Shown: positions 44,577 through 54,461 of the stretch, in pieces | Layout of the letters: the number at the start of each line of letters is the position of its first letter | Numbering within the stretch: position 1 is the stretch's first letter | Assembly: GCF_021390535.1 (NCBI RefSeq) | Contig: NZ_JAJUXG010000005.1 | Span: 1-64,000 of the forward strand | Direction: 5' to 3' | Length of the DNA stretch: 64,000 nucleotides | Origin: Dyadobacter sp. CY312 | GTDB taxonomy: Bacteria; Bacteroidota; Bacteroidia; Cytophagales; Spirosomataceae | The notes under the pieces: model-generated | The model's database searches: none | Seen by the model: only the letters and a program-made list of their open reading frames with translations | What the model was told of the DNA's origin: nothing | Program-made: the position numbers and the translations under genes

Positions 44577-46178
44577 TTACTTCTGAGGCTCAACACCAGG
44601 TTGTGTAATTTTAAATCCGGCAGCAGCTTTGTCTTCTTCTACCAGTTTCTTTACATCAGCCAGCAATTTTTTAGCATCGTAAATAATCCCGTCTTTAATG
44701 GTGTATTTCACGCCGCCAACCCTGGTTATTTTATTTTCTTTGGTGAGTTTAATAGCTCCCGTTCCGTACAATACTTGTAAATTTTTAAGTGGATTTTCTT
44801 CTATCAGAACAAAGTCAGCGAGCTTGCCAACTTCTACACTTCCCAGCTCTTTATCCAAACCCAGCGATTCAGCTCCGTTCAGTGTTGCCGACTTAATTAC
44901 TTCAAGCGGATGGAACCCAGCTTCTCTCAGCAGTTCAAGTTCACGTACAAAAGCGAAACCGTATAATTCATAAATAAAACCTGCATCTGTACCGGTTGTT
45001 ACCCTGCCGCCCCGGTTTTTATATTCATTGATAAAAGCCATCCAAAGACGGTAGTTTTCTTTCCATTGGATTTCCTGTTCCGTTCCCCAGGAGTGCCAGT
45101 ACGATCCATGCGAGTTCCAGCTTGGTGCATAAAAGTTCCAGACCTGCGGCATGGTGTAATCTTCGTGCCATTCTGCTCTCCTGGCCCGCATCAGATCCCG
45201 GTTCGCTTCGTAAATGTTGAGAGTAGGGGAAAGGGTGAAGTCCAACGCAAGCAGCTCGTTCATCACTTTGTTCCAGCGATCAGAAAATGGTGGTGCAGCC
45301 TGTTTCCATAACGTTCCGGCCTCGCCAAATCGATCCTGTTCGTTGGTGTAGTTGTAATCCAGGGAGTAATTCTGGACCGTTCTGTCGGTGAAAAGTGCTT
45401 CGGGAAGTCCGTACCAATGTTCCATGGAGTTGAGTCCGGCTTTGGCGCTATGCATCACATTCCAGCGCCCTACATCCGTTTGCGAGTGGTGCATCATGGA
45501 GCGGAGTCCCAGTTTTTTGTTTTCATCCAACGCTGCCGTCATAATTTCAGGCGCCGCACCGAAAAATTTAATACCGTCGGAACCGGCCTTGGCGTTATTG
45601 CGAACCCATTGTCTGGCTTGTTCCGGTGTTGCAATAGGCTCGGTGCTGCCTAATCCAAAGCGGGAATAGGCTTTTATTCTTGGCGCAGTAATTAAATTTT
45701 TGCTGCTTTTTTCCTTTTGATCCAATGTCCATTCGAGACCGTTCATGCTGCCCGGTTCCGCAATGGTGGTAACGCCGTGCGCCATCCAGAGCTTGAAAAC
45801 ATATTCCGCATGTGCACCTTTGGAACCTCCGCCTATATGTGCGTGGGTATCCACGAATCCGGGCATGATGTACATCCCTTCCGCCTGTAATTCTTTGCCG
45901 CCGGCTTTCAGCGCAGGGCGTCTTTTAGGGTCAATCGGCAATGCCGTGGTACCAACTGTGGTAATGCTTACGATCCTGTTTTTCTCAACAACAATATCAA
46001 TCGGTCCGATGGGAGGGGCGAGTGTACTGTTAATGAGGATGGCGCCACGAATGATTAGCTGGCTGTAAGGACCTTCCCCTTCCTTGATCTCAGGTGCTTT
46101 TTTGGTTGCCTGTCCCATCGCATTGACCTGCAAAAACAATCCCAGAGCCAAAGCTGTCCATTGGTAAATCTTGCGCAT
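44577..46178 (-). CDS. Secreted amidohydrolase (prolidase/imidazolonepropionase-like)
   Basis: 533 residues with a signal peptide (WTALALGLFLQVNAMGQ). Metal-site motifs of the amidohydrolase barrel: DTHAHIG (His112, His114), GSDGIKFFG with the bridging Lys, SMMHHSQTD, LNSMEHWYG, and VTTGTDAGFIY with the Asp. The C-terminal KLADFVLIEENPL is also typical. Likely a binuclear metal hydrolase acting in the periplasm; relatives cleave Xaa-Pro dipeptides or N-acyl amino acids. It is the last gene of a same-strand run with SusC, SusD and two S10 carboxypeptidases, so dipeptides released by those enzymes are a natural substrate. Confidence 0.88.
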   Translation of the reverse strand: MRKIYQWTALALGLFLQVNAMGQATKKAPEIKEGEGPYSQLIIRGAILINSTLAPPIGPIDIVVEKNRIVSITTVGTTALPIDPKRRPALKAGGKELQAEGMYIMPGFVDTHAHIGGGSKGAHAEYVFKLWMAHGVTTIAEPGSMNGLEWTLDQKEKSSKNLITAPRIKAYSRFGLGSTEPIATPEQARQWVRNNAKAGSDGIKFFGAAPEIMTAALDENKKLGLRSMMHHSQTDVGRWNVMHSAKAGLNSMEHWYGLPEALFTDRTVQNYSLDYNYTNEQDRFGEAGTLWKQAAPPFSDRWNKVMNELLALDFTLSPTLNIYEANRDLMRARRAEWHEDYTMPQVWNFYAPSWNSHGSYWHSWGTEQEIQWKENYRLWMAFINEYKNRGGRVTTGTDAGFIYELYGFAFVRELELLREAGFHPLEVIKSATLNGAESLGLDKELGSVEVGKLADFVLIEENPLKNLQVLYGTGAIKLTKENKITRVGGVKYTIKDGIIYDAKKLLADVKKLVEEDKAAAGFKITQPGVEPQK

Positions 46179-46253
46179 AGGAAATTGGTTTAAATGTTAA
46201 AAATGAGTTAACAGCGCTTTCAATTTGCACTGTTAACCCATCCGTTTTTACAA

Positions 46254-47795
46254 TTAATATTTAGCCGGCTGACCCGGTTTTGGAGTAGCTTTTTTGATAA
46301 AATCGCGAAGGTCATTGTTCGCCGAAACCAGATCTTCCTGGCGCAGGTACATCATGTGTCCGCTGCGGTAGCCTTTCCAGTCCATTCTTGTTTTCAGCTT
46401 ACCGCTTGGATCCATCTGCCACATGTTGTTTTGCGCATTGAAATAATCACAGGCACCGTCGTAGTAGCCCGATTGTACCAGCAAGTGCAGATAAGGATTC
46501 TGAGCCATGGCCTGGCGCAGGTTCTCACCTGTTTTATCAGTATCCTCGCCCGTTCTGGACCAGGGATGAACCGGACCAAACATGAAGTATTTCAGGTCGG
46601 TTTTATAGTTAAGCACCTCACGGAAATAGTAGTTGATCGGCGGGGTGAACGAGTGCAGCCAGGAAGTTAGCTCAGCAGCGTAATCCGGTTTTTCGCCCGC
46701 TTCTTCTTTGTCAATCCCAAGATACCGGGAATCAAGACGGCCAACGGTGTATCCTTTGTCGCGCAATAATTCTTTCCAGAAAAAAGATGGCGGGATCATC
46801 AGATTATGCTCCATCACTACTTTTTCCGATAAGCCTGAATAGCGGGCCACTTTTGCAGCCATTGCTTTTCTTTTTGCAGGATCAAGTGCACCGCCCATTG
46901 CTAGGGCCGGAATCAATTCGTTTGTTGTAAACTGCTCCACTTCCGGCAGCATTTGAACAAGATCTTTCTGTTGCAGATCGGAAGCCAGCACCTTGTGATG
47001 CCATGCCGTGGCTGCATAATAAGGCAGCATATTTGCCGAACCGACCGGTCCTTTCCGGTCGATACCCAGGTTGGTTGGAGATACCAGCACAACACCATTC
47101 AGATACATCCAGTTGGCATTCTGCAATTCAAGCGCAAGACCTGAAACGCGGTTTGTTCCATAACTTTCACCGATCAGGTATTTGGGGGATAACCAGCGGT
47201 TTTGGCGACTAACGAAGGTATTCAGCCAGTCGGCCAGATACTTGATATCCGCATTAACACCAAAGAATTTCGACTTCGCAACATCCTTGTTCGCCATACG
47301 AGAATAGCCAGTGTTAACCGGATCAATGTAAATGATGTCGGCGATGTCCAGAATCGAATTGGGGTTTTCCTTCACTGTATACGGTTGTAGAGGATAACCT
47401 TCGCTGTCAACGTTCAACAGTTTTGGGCCTGTGTATGCCAAATGCATCCATACAGAAGCAGTTCCGGGACCGCCGTTGAAAGAGATCACCAATGGACGGG
47501 TTTTTCGGTCCTTGATGTCGGAGCGCTCGTAGTAGGTATAGAAAACACCCGCTATCGCTTTTCCACCGTCGTCCCAAACGGGTTGTGTGCCAACTGTCAC
47601 AGAATAAGGTATTTTGACGCCTTTGATCGTAACGGTATGATTCAGCGTGGTTGTAGAATCGAGCTGGAGTTTAACGGGCTTAGGTTCGCCCGTAACTTTT
47701 GCTTCGGGTTTTGGGGCAGGAGCGACCGGTTTCTGGGCAGCCAGCGGGCTCATTGCCGCTACGGCTAACATTGCCAGTACAAGTATTTGCTTCAT
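46254..47795 (-). CDS. Peptidase S10 family serine carboxypeptidase (copy A)
   Basis: 513 residues with a signal peptide and a Pro/Lys-rich linker (residues 21-45). Oxyanion/substrate loop FNGGPG (106-111), nucleophile in GESYG (Ser211), the Asp region YYDGACDYFNAQNN and the His in SGHMMYLRQEDL complete the S10 triad. Removes C-terminal residues from peptides, usually best at acidic pH, outside the cytoplasm. It starts 55 bp after its paralogue (47851-49338), with which it shares most of its length, and precedes the amidohydrolase by 75 bp. Confidence 0.92.
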   Translation of the reverse strand: MKQILVLAMLAVAAMSPLAAQKPVAPAPKPEAKVTGEPKPVKLQLDSTTTLNHTVTIKGVKIPYSVTVGTQPVWDDGGKAIAGVFYTYYERSDIKDRKTRPLVISFNGGPGTASVWMHLAYTGPKLLNVDSEGYPLQPYTVKENPNSILDIADIIYIDPVNTGYSRMANKDVAKSKFFGVNADIKYLADWLNTFVSRQNRWLSPKYLIGESYGTNRVSGLALELQNANWMYLNGVVLVSPTNLGIDRKGPVGSANMLPYYAATAWHHKVLASDLQQKDLVQMLPEVEQFTTNELIPALAMGGALDPAKRKAMAAKVARYSGLSEKVVMEHNLMIPPSFFWKELLRDKGYTVGRLDSRYLGIDKEEAGEKPDYAAELTSWLHSFTPPINYYFREVLNYKTDLKYFMFGPVHPWSRTGEDTDKTGENLRQAMAQNPYLHLLVQSGYYDGACDYFNAQNNMWQMDPSGKLKTRMDWKGYRSGHMMYLRQEDLVSANNDLRDFIKKATPKPGQPAKY

Positions 47796-47850
47796 GATAT
47801 TTTCGATAAAAGTGAATGACAGATTTTAAGATTCCCGGTTTCAGGGACAA

Positions 47851-49338
47851 TTAGTACTTGGCTGGCTGATCTGGTTTTGGAATCGTTTTTTTGATAAACA
47901 CCCGTATGTCCTCGTTGGATGTTACCAGATCTTCTGTCCGTAAATACATCATGTGTCCGCTGCGGTAACCTTTCCAGTCGAAGCGGTTTTGTAGTTTTCC
48001 GCTCGGATCCATCTGCCACATGTTATACTTCGCGTTGAAATAATCGCAGGCTCCGTCGTAGTAACCCGACTGCGTCAATACATGCAGATAAGGATTTTGA
48101 GAAACCGCCTGGCGCAGGTTTTCTCCTGTCAAATCAGTGTTGGCACCTTCTCTGTCCCAGGGGCGTGTTTGTCCAGCCACGAAATATTTCAGGTCTGTTT
48201 TGTAACCCAATACTTCGCGCAGATAATAATTGATCGCTGGCGTAAAAGAGTGCTGCCATGAAGTATTTTCTGCTGAATAATCCGGTTTTTCGCCCGCTGT
48301 TTCCTTGTCAATTCCCAGGTAACGTGAGTCCAGTCTTCCGATGTTGTATCCTTTGTCGCGAAGCAGTTCTTTCCAGAAGAAAGGCGCGGGTACCATAAGA
48401 TTGTGTTCCAGTATCACTTTTTCGGATATACCTGCATATTTGGACATTTTTGCAGCTATTGCTTTCTTCTTGTCTGGTTCCAGAAAACCGCCCTTGGTAA
48501 TGGCAGGGAGTAGTTCGTTTATTGTAAATTGTTCAACTTCGGGCAGCATGGCCGTCAGATCTTTGTTCTGAAGGTCGGGTGCGAGTACCTTGTGGTGCCA
48601 TGCAGTGGCTGCAAAATAGGGAAGAAGGTTGGCTGCTGCCACCTGACCACCACGGTCGAGACCAAGCGAGGTAGGCGACACCAACACAACTCCATTCAAA
48701 TACATCCAGTGAGAATTTTGCAGTTCGAGCGCAAGCCCGGAAACCCTTGTTGTTCCGTAGCTTTCTCCAACCAGGTATTTAGGTGCAGTCCATTTGTTTT
48801 TTCTGGTCACGAAATTGTTGATCCATTCTGCCAGATATTTAATGTCAGCATTCACTCCAAAGAATTTCGATTTCGGAATTGAATCGTTTGCCGCTCTGGA
48901 AAAACCGGTATTGACCGGCTCAACATATACGATATCAGCTACATCCAGAATCGAATTCGGATTGTCCTGAATTCCATAAGGCTGCACAGGGTAACCTTCA
49001 TCGTCAATCAGCAGACGTTTTGGACCTGTGTAGCCAAGGTGCATCCAGCAGGAAGCTGCACCAGGCCCGCCATTAAACGATACAACCAAAGGCCGCGTTT
49101 CCCGGTTGGGGACATCGGTACGTTCGTAGTATACATAAAAAAGACTCGCTATTGCTTTGCCGTTTTCATCCCAGACAGGCTGGTTTCCGGCTGTTGCGGT
49201 ATAGGCCACTTTCTGGCCTTTGATAGTGACCTGATCTTTGGTGACAACGTCGGCGTCGAATTTGATTGTCCTGTTCTGAGCCGACGCAGTATGAATTGCT
49301 ATCGTGCAGAAAAGACAAATGGTTAAGAGTTGTTTCAT
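47851..49338 (-). CDS. Peptidase S10 family serine carboxypeptidase (copy B)
   Basis: 495 residues with a signal peptide (LLTICLFCTIAIHTASA). Same motifs as copy A: FNGGPG (88-93), GESYG with Ser193, YYDGACDYFNAKYN and SGHMMYLRTEDL. It lacks the Pro/Lys-rich linker. High similarity along the whole length indicates a tandem duplication; differences in substrate pocket residues could broaden the range of C-terminal residues removed. Downstream of susD by 179 bp. Confidence 0.92.
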   Translation of the reverse strand: MKQLLTICLFCTIAIHTASAQNRTIKFDADVVTKDQVTIKGQKVAYTATAGNQPVWDENGKAIASLFYVYYERTDVPNRETRPLVVSFNGGPGAASCWMHLGYTGPKRLLIDDEGYPVQPYGIQDNPNSILDVADIVYVEPVNTGFSRAANDSIPKSKFFGVNADIKYLAEWINNFVTRKNKWTAPKYLVGESYGTTRVSGLALELQNSHWMYLNGVVLVSPTSLGLDRGGQVAAANLLPYFAATAWHHKVLAPDLQNKDLTAMLPEVEQFTINELLPAITKGGFLEPDKKKAIAAKMSKYAGISEKVILEHNLMVPAPFFWKELLRDKGYNIGRLDSRYLGIDKETAGEKPDYSAENTSWQHSFTPAINYYLREVLGYKTDLKYFVAGQTRPWDREGANTDLTGENLRQAVSQNPYLHVLTQSGYYDGACDYFNAKYNMWQMDPSGKLQNRFDWKGYRSGHMMYLRTEDLVTSNEDIRVFIKKTIPKPDQPAKY

Positions 49339-49517
49339 ACGGCTTTTATTTAAATGTGAAATTGTTAGCAGGTTTTATTTGGTTGGAAAAAAATGTAAGT
49401 TTTATTTAATCAGGATTAAGATTCATTTACTAAGATTGAATACGACAGGCAAAGAATTACAACTGACGTTCAAATGTGTCCGGCTAAAAGCTAATGACTT
49501 AAAGCTGCGAGCTTACA

Positions 49518-50903
49518 CTACCTGTAAGCCTCATTTTGAACCAGTTTGGTATTTGTTCTCATTTCCGCAGAAGGAATGGGCAAAACCTGCTTTCCTGCAA
49601 TCTTGATTGAGTAAGAAGGCAAGCTTCCTTTTGATCTCACGATATTTGAAAAAACAGTTAGCGCCAGACCTCTGCGAATCACATCGAACCAGCGGTGCCC
49701 TTCACCAACAAATTCAAGTTTGCGTTCCTGCAAAATGGCAGCAATCAGCGCATCTTTGGTCGCTGCGGTCGATGCCGCTACACCTGCTCTTGCTCTCACG
49801 ATATTGAGATCCGCGGCGGCTCCTGTCAGATTGTTGAGCTCCGCTCTTGCTTCGGCACGGATCAGATATTGCTCCGATCTTCTCAAAATCTGAATGTTAT
49901 CTGCATTTTGGGCCGTATTCCATTTGGTTGTATAAAAGGTATTCGTCGTCGTGTTTTTTGCAGTCAGTTTTCCTCTCAAATCAGCAGGATCAGCAATCAT
50001 TTCGGCATAAGTTGCATCGTGTAATGCTGTGCCTCCACGTCCGCTCAGGTTGGATGGATAATACCAGTTTCTCAAACCTGCTCCATCCGTTGCATTAAAC
50101 TGTAGTTCGAACAACGATTCGGCTGTATTTTTGCTTCTGAATGCTGTTTCAAAAGCTACACTTAATGGCAGATTGGCAATGGCTTCCGTGGCAAATTGTT
50201 CTGCTTTGTCCCACTGTCTGTTGTACAGGTAGTAGCGGGCAAGCAGGGCGCGGGCAGCTGGTTTGGTGGCTTTGGCCTTACTCAAATCTGTCGAAGCTCG
50301 GGTTTCCGGTAGTTTGGCTATGGCTTCAATCAGATCTTTTTCAACCTGATCGTAGGTTTCACGTAATGTATTTCGCGGAACAAAATCTTCATCAGTTACA
50401 CCTACGGACGGAGTAAGCTTAATTACCACGCCTTCGGTTCCATACACATTGGGGATTCCACCGAAGAAACGCGCAAGGTCAAAATAGGAGAGAGCGCGCA
50501 CGAAATGAGCCTGCCCCATCAGATCGTCTTTATTTAGCTGCGCAACAGTCATTGCCGGTACGTTGGCGATAATACTGTTTGAAATGTCGACGCAGCGATA
50601 AAGGGAGGTATATAAATCGTCAATTTCGGAATTGTCAGCACTGAAATTGAACTCATCAGCCGCATTAAGTGCGTCCCAGGTGTCAATTTGCTGCGACATA
50701 TCGGAAGCCACGTCACTCAGGATCTGAACCCGCCACATGTATACCGTTTGGAGATTATTGTACATCCCGTTCACCACGCCCTCTGCATTATTCAGGCTGG
50801 TGAAAGCCTGATTGCTGCTGATCTGGGATAATGGTTCTATATCCAATACGTTACAAGCCGAAACCGAAGTAACTATGAGTATTGCTGTTATGAGCTTTTT
50901 CAT
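49518..50903 (-). CDS. SusD/RagB family lipoprotein (peptide-locus pair)
   Basis: 461 residues; signal with lipobox SVSAC, then NVLDIEPLSQ as in RagB-type proteins. TPR-like features: FVRALSYFDLARFFGGIPNV, ARALLARYYLYNRQWDKAEQFA, YLIRAEARAELNN and the C-terminal ERKLEFVGEGHRWFDVIRRG. Paired with the SusC gene 11 bp upstream. Companion genes are carboxypeptidases rather than glycosidases, so the ligand is more likely peptide than glycan. Confidence 0.95.
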   Translation of the reverse strand: MKKLITAILIVTSVSACNVLDIEPLSQISSNQAFTSLNNAEGVVNGMYNNLQTVYMWRVQILSDVASDMSQQIDTWDALNAADEFNFSADNSEIDDLYTSLYRCVDISNSIIANVPAMTVAQLNKDDLMGQAHFVRALSYFDLARFFGGIPNVYGTEGVVIKLTPSVGVTDEDFVPRNTLRETYDQVEKDLIEAIAKLPETRASTDLSKAKATKPAARALLARYYLYNRQWDKAEQFATEAIANLPLSVAFETAFRSKNTAESLFELQFNATDGAGLRNWYYPSNLSGRGGTALHDATYAEMIADPADLRGKLTAKNTTTNTFYTTKWNTAQNADNIQILRRSEQYLIRAEARAELNNLTGAAADLNIVRARAGVAASTAATKDALIAAILQERKLEFVGEGHRWFDVIRRGLALTVFSNIVRSKGSLPSYSIKIAGKQVLPIPSAEMRTNTKLVQNEAYR

Positions 50904-50914
50904 GATGTTTTCAG

Positions 50915-53900
50915 TTAAAAAGTTAAGTTAATTCCACCCATCCAAATGCGTGGCTGAGGCATTACACCCTGGTCAATTCCCTGAATGGTCTCCGACGGAC
51001 TTACTGATACCTCCGGATCAAGTCCGGTATATTTGGTGAATGTCAGTACATTCTGGCCAGATACATACAGTCTCGCGCTTCCAATTCCTATTTTGGAGGT
51101 CAGGGATTTTGGAATAGCATAACCGAGCGAAATGTTTTTCAGACGCAGGTAAGAGGCATCTTCAATATGGCGTGATGGACGGAAATTGGTGTCGTAGTTT
51201 CTGCGTGCTAAACGGGGAATATCCGTTTTGTCGCCTGGTTGCTGCCAGCGGTCGAGCTGCTGCGCGCTGTAACCTGTGGTACGCTCACCACCGTGCTCAA
51301 AGAAATACCGGTTGTAGTTAAATACATGATTGCCATAACTGTATTGCAAAAATGCCATCAGGTCAAACCCTTTGTAATTGAAGGTGTTGGTAAGTCCTCC
51401 CTGGAAGTCTGGCCAGGCACTTTTGCCGATCATGAAACGGTCGGTGTTTACATTGAAAACTTCGTCCGATCCTGTATTCCAGATGATGTCTCCGGTTTGC
51501 TCGTTTACGCCCAGCTGTTCGTGCACATAAAAGGAGAATAGCGGGTAACCTTCTTCAATCCTGACATATTCGCGGGAGAACATGGTAATGGGTGCAGCCA
51601 GTTTCTTCACAAGGTTTTTGTTCCGGGAAATGTTGAATGCAATATCCCAGGTGAAAGATTCGGTGCGAACCGGTGAAGCATTTATTCCAAGTTCAAAACC
51701 CTTATTTTCCATTTCTCCATAGTTTTGGAGCAAAGTACTGTATCCGGTGGAACGCGGCGTGGGCACTTCAAGAAGCATGTCTTTGGTTTGCTTGTTGTAA
51801 TAGTCGAAGGTAACATTCAGTTTGTCCTGGAACAACCCGATGTCAATTCCCAAATCCAGCTGTGCTGTTGTTTCCCATTTCAAATCGGGGTTAGCGAGTT
51901 GTATCGGATTAAAGCCCGGGTAGTCGGCGTATGCGGCTGCACCACCGGCACCAGGCGTTATGCCACCACCGCCACGTAATCCGCCCCTCTGTCCACCCCA
52001 TAAGCCGAGTGAAGCAAAGTTGCCTATACCACCCTGATTCCCCGTCACACCATAACTGGCTCTCAGTTTCAGCTCAGAAATAACCTTTACATCTTTCATG
52101 AAATTTTCTTCCGAAACAGCCCAGCCCACAGATGCGGACGGGAACATACCCCAGCGGTGATTGGCTCCAAAACGGGAAGAACCGTCGTAGCGAATGTTAC
52201 CGGTGAAAAGGTATTTTTTAGAAAAATCGTAATTCACGCGACCGAAGAAAGATGCAATTCCCCAGGCAGTTTCGTCGGCTGTTGAATTTTTGACAGCAGC
52301 TGCCGCAATGGTTTTAAAGCTGTTACTCGGAAAACCACTACCTGTTGCAGAGGTAGAATTGCTCGTGTTTTTTTGCAATGTGTTACCAACCAGAATATTG
52401 AAATTGTGCTTTCCAGCTAATCTTGTTTGGTAAGTAAGCACGTTTTCGTTGATCCAGTTGAAATCTCTCACCACACTGTTTGTTGCCGTTCCGCCGACAC
52501 CCGCTCCCGCGGTGAGGTTGGTATTGGAATACTGATTTTCTGTAATGTAGTTATTGTCAATGCTCCAATTGGTTCTGAACACCAGACCGTTTGCCAGTTT
52601 CCAGTCGCCATACACGTTTCCGATGATGCGGTCGGTATTCATGAGATATTCGGTCTCATTCACAATCGCTACAGGACTTTCCCAAACCGGGCGGTTGTAG
52701 GTTCCGTCAGCATTATAAACAGGAATGTTGCTTGGGTAAAAATAGGCGTTGGCGAGAGCAGAGTTGATATTGTTTCCGTTCTGAATCCGGTTGCGTTTGC
52801 TGGTAGAATAAAATATGCTTGTTCCTAATTTGATGGCATCCGAAGCTGAAAAATCAAGATTGGTACGGAATGTCTTGCGATCAAACAGAGTAGGTTTCAT
52901 GATACCTTCCTGCTTGAAGGTGTTTCCCGAAACCAAATATTTAATTTTTTCAGTACCACCAGAAACCGATGCGTCGATATTGTATAGGGCGCCGCGCTGC
53001 ATAATCGGATCGATCCAGTTGGTGTTGATCGCAGCATCAGGATTGGCGTATGCCGGCTTGTAGGCAGCTCCTGATGGATTCACAGCTGTTATAGACCCGT
53101 ATGTGTCAATCCAGTTATTGGCAGAAGCTTCGTTTTGAAGTCTTTCAAATGTTGGACCGTCCACGCGGAGGTCATTCGGATCCTTCCAGGCTTTGGAGGT
53201 ACCCACGTACGAAGAAATGGAAACCGTCGGTTTGCCCGATTTCCCCCTCTTGGTTGTGATCAGAATTACACCGTTTGCAGCTCTTGCACCATAAATCGCC
53301 GTTGCAGAGGCATCTTTAAGGATTTCCATTGATTCAATATCGGAAGGGTTCAGGTCGGCAAGCGGGTTACTGGGTTGTCCAAAGGTGGTTCTTGCCAGGT
53401 TTTGAGATACAATAGGTACACCGTCAATCACATATAAAGGTTCTGAACTTGCATTAATAGACGTTGCCCCGCGGACACGCACCATGATGCTGCTCCCAGG
53501 CTCGCCGGAACCGGCGCTCACCTGCACACCCGGGCTACGTCCCTGTAAGAGCTGGTCGGGGCTCGGGCTCGGAATATTCTTGATCTGCTCGGCAGAAACT
53601 GTTGATATGGCGCCTGTAACGGTTCTGCGATTTTGCTCGCCGTAACCAACCACAACGAGTTCCTGTAATGCTTTGGCTTCGGCTACAAGCACAATCTTGT
53701 AGTTGCTCTGCGAAGTGACGGGTATTTCTTGCGTGGTGTACCCTATGAAGGAGGCAACAATTTTTGATGCCGGAGGTACATCTACTTTAAACTTTCCGTC
53801 GGCATCGGTTTGTGTGCCGGATGAGGTTCCCGCAACGCGGATTGTCACCCCCGGCATCGGCAAGTTATCCTCCTTTGCCACAACCACACCGGAGATAGAA

Positions 53901-53968
53901 ACGGACTGTGCTTTTACAGCTCCGGCTGTAAGCAACAGTAACAGCAACCATGGTAATTTAGCTCTCAT
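50915..53968 (-). CDS. SusC/RagA family TonB-linked outer-membrane channel (peptide-locus pair)
   Basis: 1017 residues: signal peptide (LPWLLLLLLTAGAVKAQ), carboxypeptidase-like domain (ISGVVVAKEDNLPMPGVTIR), plug with VRVRGATSINASSEPLYVIDG and MEILKDASATAIYGARAANG, then the barrel. A Gly-rich loop (GGQRGGLRGGGGITPGAGG) lies in the barrel region encoded at about 51940-52005 and would be extracellular; it is unusual. First gene of the SusC-SusD-S10-S10-amidohydrolase run. About 980 bp of repeat-rich DNA lies upstream. Confidence 0.95.
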   Translation of the reverse strand: MRAKLPWLLLLLLTAGAVKAQSVSISGVVVAKEDNLPMPGVTIRVAGTSSGTQTDADGKFKVDVPPASKIVASFIGYTTQEIPVTSQSNYKIVLVAEAKALQELVVVGYGEQNRRTVTGAISTVSAEQIKNIPSPSPDQLLQGRSPGVQVSAGSGEPGSSIMVRVRGATSINASSEPLYVIDGVPIVSQNLARTTFGQPSNPLADLNPSDIESMEILKDASATAIYGARAANGVILITTKRGKSGKPTVSISSYVGTSKAWKDPNDLRVDGPTFERLQNEASANNWIDTYGSITAVNPSGAAYKPAYANPDAAINTNWIDPIMQRGALYNIDASVSGGTEKIKYLVSGNTFKQEGIMKPTLFDRKTFRTNLDFSASDAIKLGTSIFYSTSKRNRIQNGNNINSALANAYFYPSNIPVYNADGTYNRPVWESPVAIVNETEYLMNTDRIIGNVYGDWKLANGLVFRTNWSIDNNYITENQYSNTNLTAGAGVGGTATNSVVRDFNWINENVLTYQTRLAGKHNFNILVGNTLQKNTSNSTSATGSGFPSNSFKTIAAAAVKNSTADETAWGIASFFGRVNYDFSKKYLFTGNIRYDGSSRFGANHRWGMFPSASVGWAVSEENFMKDVKVISELKLRASYGVTGNQGGIGNFASLGLWGGQRGGLRGGGGITPGAGGAAAYADYPGFNPIQLANPDLKWETTAQLDLGIDIGLFQDKLNVTFDYYNKQTKDMLLEVPTPRSTGYSTLLQNYGEMENKGFELGINASPVRTESFTWDIAFNISRNKNLVKKLAAPITMFSREYVRIEEGYPLFSFYVHEQLGVNEQTGDIIWNTGSDEVFNVNTDRFMIGKSAWPDFQGGLTNTFNYKGFDLMAFLQYSYGNHVFNYNRYFFEHGGERTTGYSAQQLDRWQQPGDKTDIPRLARRNYDTNFRPSRHIEDASYLRLKNISLGYAIPKSLTSKIGIGSARLYVSGQNVLTFTKYTGLDPEVSVSPSETIQGIDQGVMPQPRIWMGGINLTF

Positions 53969-54461
53969 ACGTCATCTGATTTTCGTTTACTTTGGGATAA
54001 AGTAAGTGAAAAGAAATATGACAATCTGCTCTGTTACAGGGCTGTGTAACCTTCTTGCTAATATCGTTTTAAGATGCGATAATTTTGGTAAAAATAGGTT
54101 AATATTTGTGTGGTTTAATTCTGTCAATTTTAAAAATTGTAAAATTAAATTCTGAGTGTTGTTGACTATTAAGTTTAATGTGAGTGTTTGTGAGAAATTG
54201 TATTATAAATATTTTGTTTTGATTTTAAGGCTATTTTGAAGGTGAGTTATTAAACTTTCCGGGGATTGGAAGGTTGCACCGATTTCTGAATCATCAAAAA
54301 ATGCCGGAAAGGCAGGGCGCAATTTTGATGTACTCAGAGTAGAGTAATTTAGTACTAAATATGGAGTATATCGGTTTATAATCTGCTTATGAAACCGGAC
54401 ATACCTGAGGTGGATGATACATCTTAATTTCAGAGAATAGCTCAGATATAGCTGGATTTTG

